A stretch of 64,000 nt of DNA from CAVPGP01 sp963704025 (lineage in GTDB: Bacteria; Actinomycetota; Thermoleophilia; Gaiellales; Gaiellaceae). The translations under genes and the position numbers were made by a program. Where the stretch lies: NCBI GenBank assembly GCA_963704025.1, contig CAVPGP010000005.1:434001-498000 (forward strand), in the 5' to 3' direction. Each line of letters starts with the position of its first letter. Positions within the stretch are counted from its first letter, which is position 1. Under the pieces are notes generated by a model. The model did not search any database. It saw only the letters and a program-made list of their open reading frames with translations, and had not been told where the DNA came from. Shown here in pieces: positions 17,268 to 24,735 of the stretch.

Positions 17268-17900
17268 TCAGACGGCGAGCGGCGGCGGGCGCGACTCGAA
17301 CGCGATCCCGAACAGGCGGCGCGGCGGAACGGCCGCCTGGCCGGGACGCGGGAACGTGAGGCTGGGCGGCCGGACGGAGCCGAACGCGCGCGCCGCGGCG
17401 GCCTCGGCAAAGCGCTCGTACTCCTCGAGCCAGCTCGAGACCGCCGTCCACGCAAGCGCGACGAGCACGGCGAGGACGGCGAAGACCGGCAGTGCGTAGG
17501 TGTGCAGCAGCGGCGCCAGCAGGGGCCAACGGCCGGTCACTTGCACGGTGTCGGTGTCGTAGAGGTAGCAGAGCGACGTCGCCGAGAACGCCGCCAGCCA
17601 GGTGCGCACCGAGGTCCGGACGCGGACCCGCGGCACGCCCGCGTGGGGAGCGAACGCCCGCGCAATCGAGCGGGCGCGGAGGAAGCGCCAGACCACGGTT
17701 GCGAGGAGCAGCGCGAGGCCGATCTTCGCGCCGGCGAGCACGATCGGCCCGTAGCGCTCGTCCGGCGGAATCGGGTTCCGCACGTGCAGCGCACTGTCGA
17801 CGCGGTGCGTCAGGCTCCGGCCGGCGACCTCCGCGAGCAGCGCCAGGAGCGCGAACGCGAGTGCCGCGCTGACCCGCTGATGGCGACGTGCTCGCGCCAT
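17268..17900 (-). CDS. Uncharacterised membrane protein at the head of the copper-related operon
   Basis: A 210-residue protein with about four helices (AALAFALLALLAEVAG, IVLAGAKIGLALLLATVVW, TWLAAFSATSLCYLYDT, YALPVFAVLAVLVALAWTAV) and a Pro/Arg-rich C-terminus. The ATG at 17900 is exactly 6 nt after TACCAT on the minus strand, a leaderless-type arrangement. It is followed on the same strand by the 94-residue protein, the six-helix protein and CopC-CopD. The role is unknown; a metal-related function is only inferred from context. Confidence 0.65.
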   Translation of the reverse strand: MARARRHQRVSAALAFALLALLAEVAGRSLTHRVDSALHVRNPIPPDERYGPIVLAGAKIGLALLLATVVWRFLRARSIARAFAPHAGVPRVRVRTSVRTWLAAFSATSLCYLYDTDTVQVTGRWPLLAPLLHTYALPVFAVLAVLVALAWTAVSSWLEEYERFAEAAAARAFGSVRPPSLTFPRPGQAAVPPRRLFGIAFESRPPPLAV

Positions 17901-17906
17901 GCCTGA

Positions 17907-17912
17907 ATGGTA
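17907..17912 (-). promoter_or_regulatory. Leaderless-type -10 hexamer for the copper-related operon
   Basis: TACCAT (minus strand) ends 6 nt before the ATG at 17900. Confidence 0.6.
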
Positions 17913-17999
17913 CTCCCGTCGCGCCGTCCCAAACATCGGCTCCGGATGGTTGAATCGTTCGTGCAGGCCATGGACGGGATCGACGGGAGCGTGAGTGTG

Positions 18000-18374
18000 A
18001 TGGGCGAAGCCCACGGGGACGACGGTGACCTCCGGCAGCCGCCGGTGCTGGACGTCACGACGCGGGACGGGGCGGTCGTCGTACGCCTGCAGGGCGAGCT
18101 GGACCTGTACAACGCGCAGGACGTGCGCGTGGCCCTGACCGGCGCTGCGGAACGGTCGCCCGAGCGTCTCGTGGTCGACCTGGGGGCCGTGGAGTTCCTC
18201 GACTCGACCGCGCTGGGCGTGCTCGTCGAGGGCCGGGCCGGGCTGGCCGACCCGCGCGCGTTCCTCCTCGCGGCGCCTGGGGCCGAGACGCGGCGCGCGC
18301 TCTCGGTCTCCGGGCTCGACCGGCAGCTGCGCGTCCACGACTCGGTCGAGGCGGCGCTCGCCGCCCCGCTCTGA
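18000..18374 (+). CDS. STAS-domain anti-sigma factor antagonist
   Basis: A SpoIIAA/RsbV-like protein. The domain spans VLDVTTRDGAVVVRLQGELD to the end, and VVDLGAVEFLDSTALGVLV holds the Ser normally phosphorylated by an anti-sigma kinase. It would release a partner sigma factor when dephosphorylated. No anti-sigma kinase or sigma-B-type factor is adjacent. I choose the ATG at 18000, with GGGAG 10 nt upstream; in-frame starts at 17946 (ATG) and 17991 (GTG) are possible. Confidence 0.85.
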   Translation: MGEAHGDDGDLRQPPVLDVTTRDGAVVVRLQGELDLYNAQDVRVALTGAAERSPERLVVDLGAVEFLDSTALGVLVEGRAGLADPRAFLLAAPGAETRRALSVSGLDRQLRVHDSVEAALAAPL

Positions 18375-18758
18375 TCAGGGCAGGTCCGCCGCCAGCGCCT
18401 CCACGCGGCGCGCGATCTCGTCCCGGATCTCCCGCACCTCGTCCGGTGGGCGCCCCATCGGATCGGAGAGCTGCCAGTTCTCGTAGCGCTTGCCGGACAC
18501 GACCGGGCACGAGTCGTCACAGGTCGCGATCACGACGTCGGCCCAGGCGACGTCCTCGTCGGAGAGCTTGTGGGGAACGTGGTCGGAGGCGTCGACGCCG
18601 AGCTCGCGCAGCGCATCCAGCACCTCCGGATGCGGCGCCGTGCCGGGCATGCTCCCTGCGGAGCGCGTGCCGTGCCGGCCGCCGGCAGCGCGAGCGAAGA
18701 GGCGCTCCGCCATCACCGACCGCCCCTGGTTCCCGATGCAGACGAAGAGGACGTTCAC
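18375..18758 (-). CDS. arsC: Arsenate reductase (thioredoxin-type, LMW-phosphatase fold)
   Basis: A 127-residue enzyme reducing arsenate to arsenite. The P-loop CIGNQGRS gives the C-x5-R motif with the nucleophilic Cys. ATCDDSCPVVSGK supplies the second and third redox cysteines seen in thioredoxin-coupled ArsC, and HVPHKLSDEDVAWAD is also typical. The GTG start overlaps the arsM stop by 4 bp (GTGA), making it the last gene of arsR-arsM-arsC. Confidence 0.92.
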   Translation of the reverse strand: MNVLFVCIGNQGRSVMAERLFARAAGGRHGTRSAGSMPGTAPHPEVLDALRELGVDASDHVPHKLSDEDVAWADVVIATCDDSCPVVSGKRYENWQLSDPMGRPPDEVREIRDEIARRVEALAADLP

Positions 18759-19507
18759 GGCTTCCGAGCGCGGACGAGAGCGCCGTGCATGCCGTCCGCG
18801 ACCGGATGGGTGAACTCGATCGAGATCTGCTCGAACCCGGCCGCCTCGAGACCGGCCTCGTACTCGCCCTTCGAGAGCGCGCCGGCGATGCACCCGCAGA
18901 AGCTGCCTCGCTCCGCGCGGTCTTCGGGGTCGAGCCGGTCCTCCGCGACGACGTCGCTGATCCCGAGCCGGCCACCGTGCCGGAGCACCCGCTCGAGCTC
19001 GGCCAGCACCGCCGCCTTGTCGGTCGAGAGGTTGACGACGCAGTTCGAGATCACGACGTCGACCGACTCGGCCGGCAGCGGCACGTCCTCCATCAGACCC
19101 TTGAGGAAGATCGCGTTCGAGACGCCTGCGTCCTCGGCATTGTGCTGCGCGAGCGCGAGCATCTCGTCCGTCATGTCGAGCCCGAACGCCTTGCCGGTCG
19201 GGCCGACACGCCTTGCCGAGAGAATGACGTCGATCCCGCCCCCGGATCCGAGGTCGAGGACCGTCTCGCCCTCGCGCAGGTCGGCGACGGCGGTCGGGTT
19301 CCCGCAGCCGAGACTGGCCAGCGCCGCCCGATCCGGGAGCTCGCCGCGCTGCTCGGCGTCGTAGAGCGCCTCGCCCCAGCGGGGATCGGAGGGGCCCTCG
19401 GCGCCGCAGCAGCCGCGGCCCGTGTCCTGGAGGACGGCCAGCGCCGCGGCAGCGTATCGCCGCCGCACCTCCTCGCGCAGATCGTCGGTGGTGTCGGTGG
19501 TGGACAT
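18755..19507 (-). CDS. arsM: Arsenite S-adenosylmethionine methyltransferase ArsM
   Basis: A 250-residue SAM-dependent methyltransferase that turns As(III) into methylated, often volatile forms. The SAM motif is ETVLDLGSGGGIDVILSARR. The arsenic-binding cysteines are visible in GRGCCGAEG, SLGCGNP, VISNCVVNLS and GSFCGCIAGAL. It begins with ATG at 19507, overlapping the arsR stop by one base. With arsC it forms a reduce-then-methylate pathway. No arsenite efflux gene (arsB/acr3) is visible in the window. Confidence 0.95.
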   Translation of the reverse strand: MSTTDTTDDLREEVRRRYAAAALAVLQDTGRGCCGAEGPSDPRWGEALYDAEQRGELPDRAALASLGCGNPTAVADLREGETVLDLGSGGGIDVILSARRVGPTGKAFGLDMTDEMLALAQHNAEDAGVSNAIFLKGLMEDVPLPAESVDVVISNCVVNLSTDKAAVLAELERVLRHGGRLGISDVVAEDRLDPEDRAERGSFCGCIAGALSKGEYEAGLEAAGFEQISIEFTHPVADGMHGALVRARKP

Positions 19508-19848
19508 CAGCAGCACGCTCCCTTCAGGTCTGCGACGGTGCCGAGCCGCCCGGCCGCGTCGCGGTTGAGCGAGTAGAAGGCCCACTTCCCGCGCTGCTCC
19601 CGGTCGAGCAGGCCGGCGTCGGCCAGCTTCTTCAGGTGATGGGAGACCGTCGGCTGGGAGAGCCCGAGCGGCTCGACGAACTCGCAGACGCAAACCGGCT
19701 CCGCAGCCGTCGCCAGGAGGTTGACGATCCTGACCCGGGCGGGATCGCCGAGGGCCCGGAAGAGCGTCGCGGTGGCGACGGCCTCCTCGTCGGAGAGCGT
19801 CGGCGCCCCGAGCGGCGCGCAGCACTGGATCAGAGCAAGCTCGCTCAT
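19507..19848 (-). CDS. arsR: ArsR-family metalloregulatory repressor
   Basis: A 113-residue winged-helix repressor. The sensor motif PVCVCEF sits in the helix before the recognition helix LSQPTVSHHLKKLADAGLL, typical of As(III)-responsive ArsR. Extra Cys pairs at the N-terminus (QCCAPLG) and at the very end (GACC) might join in ligand binding. The ATG at 19848 is preferred; a TTG 15 nt upstream lies in the promoter. It should repress its own operon with arsM and arsC. Confidence 0.93.
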   Translation of the reverse strand: MSELALIQCCAPLGAPTLSDEEAVATATLFRALGDPARVRIVNLLATAAEPVCVCEFVEPLGLSQPTVSHHLKKLADAGLLDREQRGKWAFYSLNRDAAGRLGTVADLKGACC

Positions 19849-19891
19849 ATCGACACCGCTCAATATATCGAAGAATGTCGATGCGAGTCAA
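19849..19891 (-). promoter_or_regulatory. arsR promoter with candidate operator
   Basis: On the minus strand, TTGACT (19886-19891) and TATATT (19862-19867) are separated by 18 bp. An inverted repeat ATCGACA/TGTCGAT (19876-19882 and 19849-19855) encloses the -10 region. It is a good candidate ArsR site. Confidence 0.6.
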
Positions 19892-19974
19892 CCGACTCGC
19901 CGGGCTGACCGGACACGGCCGAGCCGCGAGCGTCGTCCACGGCGCCGTCCGGGGAGGGCTCGGTCAGCGCGCGG

Positions 19975-20049
19975 TCAAACGCCCCCGCCGCCGCACCCGC
20001 TGAGGGTCCCATCGAAGGCGAGCACGGCGGCGAGGGCTGGGGATGACAC
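19975..20049 (-). CDS. Candidate 24-residue peptide divergent from the two-component system
   Basis: A tiny ORF beginning at a GTG (SSPALAAVLAFDGTLSG) and ending with a Cys and a run of Gly. It is exactly 6 nt after TAGCCT, which is 11 bp after the GTTCA direct-repeat box. If one G of the GGGGG run is an assembly insertion, the frame would instead continue (GAFDRALTEPSPDGAVDDA) to about 19862, giving about 62 residues. The function is unknown. The promoter layout is the main reason to believe it. Confidence 0.4.
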   Translation of the reverse strand: MSSPALAAVLAFDGTLSGCGGGGV

Positions 20050-20055
20050 CAGCCG

Positions 20056-20092
20056 AGGCTAGGCGGGTCCGCCTGAACGCGACCTGAACGCG
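20056..20092 (-). promoter_or_regulatory. GTTCA direct-repeat box and -10, left flank of the two-component operon
   Basis: Read on the minus strand, GTTCAG-N5-GTTCAG (11-bp period, 20073-20092 region) is followed by 11 bp, then TAGCCT (20056-20061) and 6 nt to a GTG. Direct repeats with an 11-bp period are typical OmpR-family sites. An 18-bp match recurs inverted at 22141. Confidence 0.6.
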
Positions 20093-20117
20093 GTCCTGGT
20101 CGAGGCGGCGACGGCGC

Positions 20118-20123
20118 TACGCT
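20118..20123 (+). promoter_or_regulatory. Leaderless-type -10 hexamer for the response regulator gene
   Basis: TACGCT ends 6 nt before the GTG at 20130. The GTTCA box lies 25 bp further upstream, so autoregulation is plausible. Confidence 0.6.
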
Positions 20124-20129
20124 CACGTC

Positions 20130-20798
20130 GTGATCGCTCCGAAGGTGATGGTGGTCGAGGACGACGCCGACCTGCGCGGCGTGCTCCTCCGCGGTCTCGC
20201 CGAGGAAGGGTTCGAGACCGCGGGAGCCGGCACGGGCGGCGAGCTGCTGGAGCGGATCGAGCCGGAGGCGCCCGATGTGCTGATCGTCGACATCGGGCTG
20301 CCGGATGCCGACGGCCGCGACGTCTGCCAGGCCCTGAGGGTGCGCGGCGTCCAGACCCCGGTGCTCTTCCTGACGGCGCGAGACGCCCTCACTGACCGGG
20401 TCACCGGCTTCGGCGCCGGGGGCGACGACTACGTCACGAAGCCCTTCGCATTCGCCGAGCTCGTCGCACGCGTCCAGGCCCTTCTGCGGCGCGCAGGCAC
20501 CGTCGTCGCCGCCGAGGTCGGAGCTCTCCGGCTCGACCCGGTCGCGCACGCGGCGTTCGTCGGCGGCGAACGGGTCCCGCTGACGCCGACGGAGTTCCGC
20601 GTGCTGGCGCGCCTCGCCGCCAGCCCTGGCTCGGCCGTGCGCCGGCGCGAGCTGATCCAGACCGCCTGGCCCTTCGGCGCACTCGTCCGTGACAACACAC
20701 TCGACGCGTACGTGGCCCGGCTGCGCCGCAAGCTGGCGCCGTTCCCCGAAGCGCCGCAGATCCAGACCGTGCACGGCGTCGGCTACGCGATCTCGTGA
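20130..20798 (+). CDS. OmpR-family response regulator
   Basis: A 222-residue regulator with a receiver domain (acidic pair EDD at 10-12, phosphoacceptor Asp54 in LIVDIGLPDADG, FLTARDA, YVTKPFAFAEL). The C-terminal winged helix reads VPLTPTEFRVLARLAASPGS, TLDAYVARLRRKL and IQTVHGVGYAI. The kinase gene follows with a 4-bp GTGA overlap. The signal and regulon are unknown, but identical DNA boxes flank the pair on both sides. Confidence 0.95.
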   Translation: MIAPKVMVVEDDADLRGVLLRGLAEEGFETAGAGTGGELLERIEPEAPDVLIVDIGLPDADGRDVCQALRVRGVQTPVLFLTARDALTDRVTGFGAGGDDYVTKPFAFAELVARVQALLRRAGTVVAAEVGALRLDPVAHAAFVGGERVPLTPTEFRVLARLAASPGSAVRRRELIQTAWPFGALVRDNTLDAYVARLRRKLAPFPEAPQIQTVHGVGYAIS

Positions 20799-22141
20799 GC
20801 CGCCGGCCCGCGCCGCTCGACATCCGCAGGCGGCTGCTGCTGATCGTCCTCGCGAGCGTGGCCTTTGCCCTGGCGGTGGCGACCTGGGGATTCAACGTCC
20901 TGCTCGCCCACTCGGCGGCGCAGGACGCCGACACTGAGCTCCGCGATCGCGTCGGGTCCGAGCGATCGGCACTGGAGGTGCAGGGCGGCCGGATCCGGAT
21001 CATCGAGTCCTCGCACGAACCGCTGGCCGACGGCCTGATCTGGATCTTTCGCGGCACTCAGCCGCTGGAGGCGCCCCCCTCGCGCCCCGAGGCGCTCGCA
21101 GCGGCCCGGTCGCTCATCTCCCGGCCGGCGGGGTTCGTCGACGTCGACGGCACGGACGAGCGGCTGTACGGCGTGCCGATCCTCGACGGCAGCAGGCGGA
21201 TCGGGACGCTCGTCGCCGGCATCTCCCTCGCGCCGTACGAGCAAACCCGGCGGGAGGCGCTGATCGCATCGCTCGCCTTCGCGCTCGTCCTGCTGGCGAT
21301 CGTCGGCGTCGCAGCATGGTGGCTGCTGCGCTCTGCGCTGCGGCCCGTGGCGCGGCTGACCGAGCAGGCGGACGCCTGGAGCGAGGCGGATCTCGACCGC
21401 CGGTTCTCGCTCGGCGAGCCGCGTGACGAGATCACACGGCTCGCCGCGACGCTGGACGCGCTCCTGGGGCGGATCGCAGCGAGCCTGAGGCGCGAGCGCC
21501 TGCTCTCGGCCGAGCTGTCGCACGAGCTGCGGACGCCGCTCGCGAAGCTGACCGCCGAGGCCGAGCTGGCGCTACGCCGGGAGAGGACGGCGGGCGAGTA
21601 TCGCGAGGCGCTCGCGGCCGTGCTCGGCAATGCGCAGCAGCTGAGGCGCATCGTCGAGGCGCTGCTCGCGGCGGCCCAGCAGGAGGCGGGCAACAGAGGC
21701 ATCTCGGAGGCCGAGTCGGTCGCCCGGGCCGCCGTAGCCGGGTGCTCGCGGCTCGCGGCCGACCGCGGGGTCGAGCTGCAGGTGGACGGCGTCTCCTCCT
21801 CCCTGCGGGTCGGTGTGGAGGAGGACCTCGCCGAGCGGATCCTCCACCCGGTGATCGAGAACGCGTGCCGCTACGGGCGCACGAGCGTCCGCGTCTCGGT
21901 CGATCGCAGCGACGGGGCGGTGCTGTTCACGGTCGACGACGACGGTCCGGGCGTCGCCGACGACGAGCGCGAGGCGATCTTCGAGCCCGCGGCGCGCGGC
22001 AGCGCGGGGCAGAACGGCTCGAACGGCGCCGGGCTCGGGCTCGCTCTTGCCCGCCGCCTCGCACGCTCGGTCGCCGGGGAGGTCGTGGCGCTCTCCAGCG
22101 AGCGCGGCGGAAGGTTCGTGGTCCGCCTCCCCTCGGCGTAG
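20795..22141 (+). CDS. Membrane sensor histidine kinase
   Basis: A 448-residue kinase with two membrane helices (about 12-33 and 155-178) around an extracytoplasmic sensor of some 120 residues. A HAMP linker follows (RPVARLTEQADAWSEADLDRR). The phosphoacceptor His243 lies in ELSHELRTPLAKL. The ATPase boxes are HPVIENACRYGR, TVDDDGPGVADDER and GAGLGLALARRLA. The GTG start overlaps the regulator stop, so the two are cotranslated. The sensor domain gives no clue to the ligand. Confidence 0.95.
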   Translation: MSRRPAPLDIRRRLLLIVLASVAFALAVATWGFNVLLAHSAAQDADTELRDRVGSERSALEVQGGRIRIIESSHEPLADGLIWIFRGTQPLEAPPSRPEALAAARSLISRPAGFVDVDGTDERLYGVPILDGSRRIGTLVAGISLAPYEQTRREALIASLAFALVLLAIVGVAAWWLLRSALRPVARLTEQADAWSEADLDRRFSLGEPRDEITRLAATLDALLGRIAASLRRERLLSAELSHELRTPLAKLTAEAELALRRERTAGEYREALAAVLGNAQQLRRIVEALLAAAQQEAGNRGISEAESVARAAVAGCSRLAADRGVELQVDGVSSSLRVGVEEDLAERILHPVIENACRYGRTSVRVSVDRSDGAVLFTVDDDGPGVADDEREAIFEPAARGSAGQNGSNGAGLGLALARRLARSVAGEVVALSSERGGRFVVRLPSA

Positions 22142-22183
22142 CGTTCAGGTCGCGTTCATCTCCGACGCGGGACGATCCCCCGC
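22141..22183 (+). promoter_or_regulatory. GTTCA direct-repeat box, right flank of the two-component operon
   Basis: GTTCAG-N5-GTTCAT begins at the last base of the kinase stop codon. The -10-like GACGAT follows after 11 bp, then 7 nt to an ATG at 22184. This is the same layout as the left box, in the opposite orientation. Confidence 0.55.
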
Positions 22184-22485
22184 ATGACCGCGTTCCGGCT
22201 CCGTTCGCTCCCGGGCGTCGCCCTTCCCGAGGCCGCAGTCGCGGCGGGTGACGTCTGGGCCGTGGCGCTCGTCCGGACGGGATTGGAAGCCCCTCGTCTT
22301 CTCGGCCGGGACGTTCGCATCGCCAGCCGGGACGGTGACGGCTCTCGCGGTGTTGCTGGGGATCCTCGTCGGCGGGGCGGCCCTCGCTGTCGGAGGTGCT
22401 GCCGCGGCAGTCGTCCCAGCTCGTCGCCGGGGCGGCTCGCGCGCTGCGCGGGCCGCCCCGCGTGGCGCCGACGATCTCTCCGCCG
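22184..22485. other. Unassigned stretch after the two-component system
   Basis: About 300 bp without a recognisable gene. The ATG at 22184 opens a frame (MTAFRLRSLPGVALPEAAVA) that soon becomes Arg-rich, as antisense frames do. A second frame from GTG 22248 has one membrane helix (GTVTALAVLLGILVGGAALA) but no stop before the convergent amidohydrolase. A small membrane protein broken by a frameshift is possible. I cannot choose. Confidence 0.35.
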
Positions 22486-23589
22486 TCAGGCCTCGCCGAG
22501 GAACCGCCGCGGGTTCTCGCGGGCGATGGTGTCGAACGCCTCTTCGCCCAGCACCGCGCGCAGACGCAGCGAGCGCCGGCGCTCCTCCAGGTGCGCGTTC
22601 TCGACGACGTAGAAGTCTGAGCCGAAGAGGACGCGGCTGCTCACGCTCGGGTCGGCGAGCAGCACCTTCAGCAGATAGACGTTCTCGTCGTCCGCGTAGA
22701 GCGTGTAGCTGATGTCGGTCCAGAGGTTCGGGTACTTCTTGGAGCGGAGCAGGTCGAGGATCTTCGCGAGCCAGCTCTTCTCGTCCGGATCGACGCCCGA
22801 GTGCCAGGGGCGTCGGAGGTAGCGGGTCCAGTCGCCGTCGCCGCCGAAGTGCGCGAGGCAGACTCGGAGCTTCGGGAACCGCTCGAGCAGCGGCACGTAG
22901 GCGTCCGGGTCGGTGAAGCGGGTCAGCAGCTCCAGTCGGCCGGCGTCGAGCACCTCGCCGGTGACCGGGTCGGTGCGCATCTCGACCGTCGGGTCGCCGC
23001 GGTACTGCACGCTGGCCGGACGGGAGCAGTGGGTGAGAACCGGCACGTTGTGCTCCTGGGCGTACTCGTAGAGCGGCCACAGCCGGTGGTCGTACGGGTG
23101 GTAGCCGGTCGGCGGATAGAGCTTCAGCCCGCGGAAGCCGTGCTCCTCGACCAGCTCGATCGTCTTCTCGACGATCCTCTCGTGCCGGGGGTCGACGGCG
23201 GCGAAGGGGATGACGATCGGGTACGCGTCGCGGAGCTTGCCCAGCTCCTCGTGCTGCGCGTCGATACCGGCCGTGACCTTCCCCGCGTTCATCTTCGTCA
23301 TGTCCATCGGCAGCACGACGAAGCGCGTCCCCTCGGGATAGAAGCCGCGCACGATCTCGAACACGGCGCGCTGATTCCTCTTGAACGACGTCTCGACGAT
23401 CTGGGCATAGCGCCCCAGCGCCGTTTTCCGCTCCCGGTCGACCAGGCGCGCGACCCAGATGAGCAGATGGCGGACGAGCGAGATCCCAACGAGCTCCGCT
23501 ACGGGCCACGGCAAGAAGCGATCCGGCGTGTGCGCCTGCGTGAACGTGTGAACGTGGCAGTTCGTGATGGGCGCGGGGGCTGTCGCCAT
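22486..23589 (-). CDS. Amidohydrolase family 2 protein
   Basis: A 367-residue metal-dependent hydrolase or decarboxylase of the Amidohydrolase_2 group. TIM-barrel metal motifs are visible: NCHVHTF near the N-terminus, GFRGLKLYPPTGYHPYD, VPVLTHCS, LRVCLAHFGGDGDW and VLFGSDFYV near the C-terminus. Proteins of this group act on aromatic acids or lactone-like substrates; the substrate here is unknown. The ATG at 23589 is preceded on its strand by TTGACA (23620-23625) and CGTAAT with an 18-bp gap, a plausible promoter. Confidence 0.88.
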   Translation of the reverse strand: MATAPAPITNCHVHTFTQAHTPDRFLPWPVAELVGISLVRHLLIWVARLVDRERKTALGRYAQIVETSFKRNQRAVFEIVRGFYPEGTRFVVLPMDMTKMNAGKVTAGIDAQHEELGKLRDAYPIVIPFAAVDPRHERIVEKTIELVEEHGFRGLKLYPPTGYHPYDHRLWPLYEYAQEHNVPVLTHCSRPASVQYRGDPTVEMRTDPVTGEVLDAGRLELLTRFTDPDAYVPLLERFPKLRVCLAHFGGDGDWTRYLRRPWHSGVDPDEKSWLAKILDLLRSKKYPNLWTDISYTLYADDENVYLLKVLLADPSVSSRVLFGSDFYVVENAHLEERRRSLRLRAVLGEEAFDTIARENPRRFLGEA

Positions 23590-23697
23590 GGCGTCATTAC
23601 GCGCGAATGGCGCTTCTTCTGTCAACAGGATGCGGTCCCGAGGCGACCCGAGCGGCGGCGCACAAGGGGTCGGGCCGCATCTGCCGAAGGCGTCCCT

Positions 23698-24537
23698 GTG
23701 CGCGCTCGTCTGGTCACGGTCGCGCTGGTGCTCCTGTTCCCTGCCGGCCCGGCGTCTGCCGGCGGCGAAGCTCGAGTCGCTGCGCTCCAGGGCGTGTTGG
23801 AGGCACGCGGGCTCTACGTCGGACCGATCGACGGCGTCCGAGGATCGGGCACGCTCGCCGCAATCCGGGCCGCGCAGCGGCAGGCGCGGATCGCCGTCGA
23901 CGGGATCGCCGGCCCGGTCACGCGGCGCGCCCTCCAACTGCGCGAGCTCGGTTCGCGGCCCCTCGCGCTCGGCGCGTCCGGGCCGGACGTGCTGGAGCTG
24001 CAGTGGGCGCTGGCGGCACACGGCTTCCCGTCGGGGGTCCTCGACGGCCTGCTCGGACCGCACACGGCCGCCGCGCTGCACCGTTACCAGCGCTGGGCAG
24101 GGCTCTCGGCCGACTGGATCGCCGGGCCGCAGACCGTGCGGGCGCTCCGCAGGCCGCCGCCCCGCTCGCCGCGCCGGCTCGCCTGGCCGCTCATCGGCCC
24201 GCTCGGCGACCGCTTCGGGCCCCGCGGCAGACGCTTCCACGCCGGGCTCGACATCCTGGCCCCCACCGGGCAGAGGGTCGTTGCGGCAGGCCCCGGGCGG
24301 GTGACCTATGCCGGCTTTCGCGACGGCTGGGGGCTCGAGGTCACGGTCGCCCACGGGGACGGCGTGCGGACGATGTACGCGCACCTCTCGCGGGTCGAGG
24401 TGCATGTCGGCCAGCGCGTCCGCACCGGGTTCCAGCTCGGCCGCGTGGGCGCGACGGGCGAGGCCACTGGCCCTCATCTTCATTTCGAGGTGCGGGTGCG
24501 CGGTGCAGCCGTCGACCCGCTGAGCGCCCTCCCATGA
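23698..24537 (+). CDS. Secreted M23 peptidase with peptidoglycan-binding domain
   Basis: A 279-residue exported protein. A signal peptide (RARLVTVALVLLFPAGPASA) is followed by two PG_binding_1 repeats (LEARGLYVGPIDGVRGSGT and LAAHGFPSGVLDGLLGPHT). The LytM/M23 domain has RFHAGLDILAPTGQ as the first zinc motif (H-x3-D) and ATGPHLHFEVRV with the HxH motif. It probably cuts peptide cross-links of the cell wall. The GTG at 23698 places the signal peptide at the N-terminus. Confidence 0.92.
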   Translation: MRARLVTVALVLLFPAGPASAGGEARVAALQGVLEARGLYVGPIDGVRGSGTLAAIRAAQRQARIAVDGIAGPVTRRALQLRELGSRPLALGASGPDVLELQWALAAHGFPSGVLDGLLGPHTAAALHRYQRWAGLSADWIAGPQTVRALRRPPPRSPRRLAWPLIGPLGDRFGPRGRRFHAGLDILAPTGQRVVAAGPGRVTYAGFRDGWGLEVTVAHGDGVRTMYAHLSRVEVHVGQRVRTGFQLGRVGATGEATGPHLHFEVRVRGAAVDPLSALP

Positions 24538-24544
24538 GCCGCCG

Positions 24545-24691
24545 CTACGAGGCCAGCAGCTGCTCGACCAGCCGCACTGCCTTCACGCCGCGGAGGGTCG
24601 TACGCGCAGCTGCCCAGCGGATACCCGAGACCCGGAAGTGATAGATCGACTCGGGCGCGTCGTACGCGGTCGGGCACCGGGTTCTGTTCAT
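24545..24691 (-). CDS. Hypothetical 48-residue protein
   Basis: A small ORF starting MNRTRCPTAYDAPESIYHF and ending in a helical stretch (LRGVKAVRLVEQLLAS). Residue composition is balanced, not Arg/Pro-skewed like the noise frames here, with a Cys, two Tyr, a His and a Trp. It sits between the M23 peptidase end and the glucodextranase stop. No family or promoter is recognised; TACTGA lies 4 nt from the ATG. Confidence 0.45.
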   Translation of the reverse strand: MNRTRCPTAYDAPESIYHFRVSGIRWAAARTTLRGVKAVRLVEQLLAS

Positions 24692-24735
24692 GCCGTCAGT
24701 ACGGCACCGGCGGGTCGCCGCGTCACATCGCGGCG

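Noticed and set aside
22145..23509. Alternative long minus-strand frame over the amidohydrolase
   Set aside because: It is a shifted frame of the real amidohydrolase gene, whose protein has clear metal motifs.
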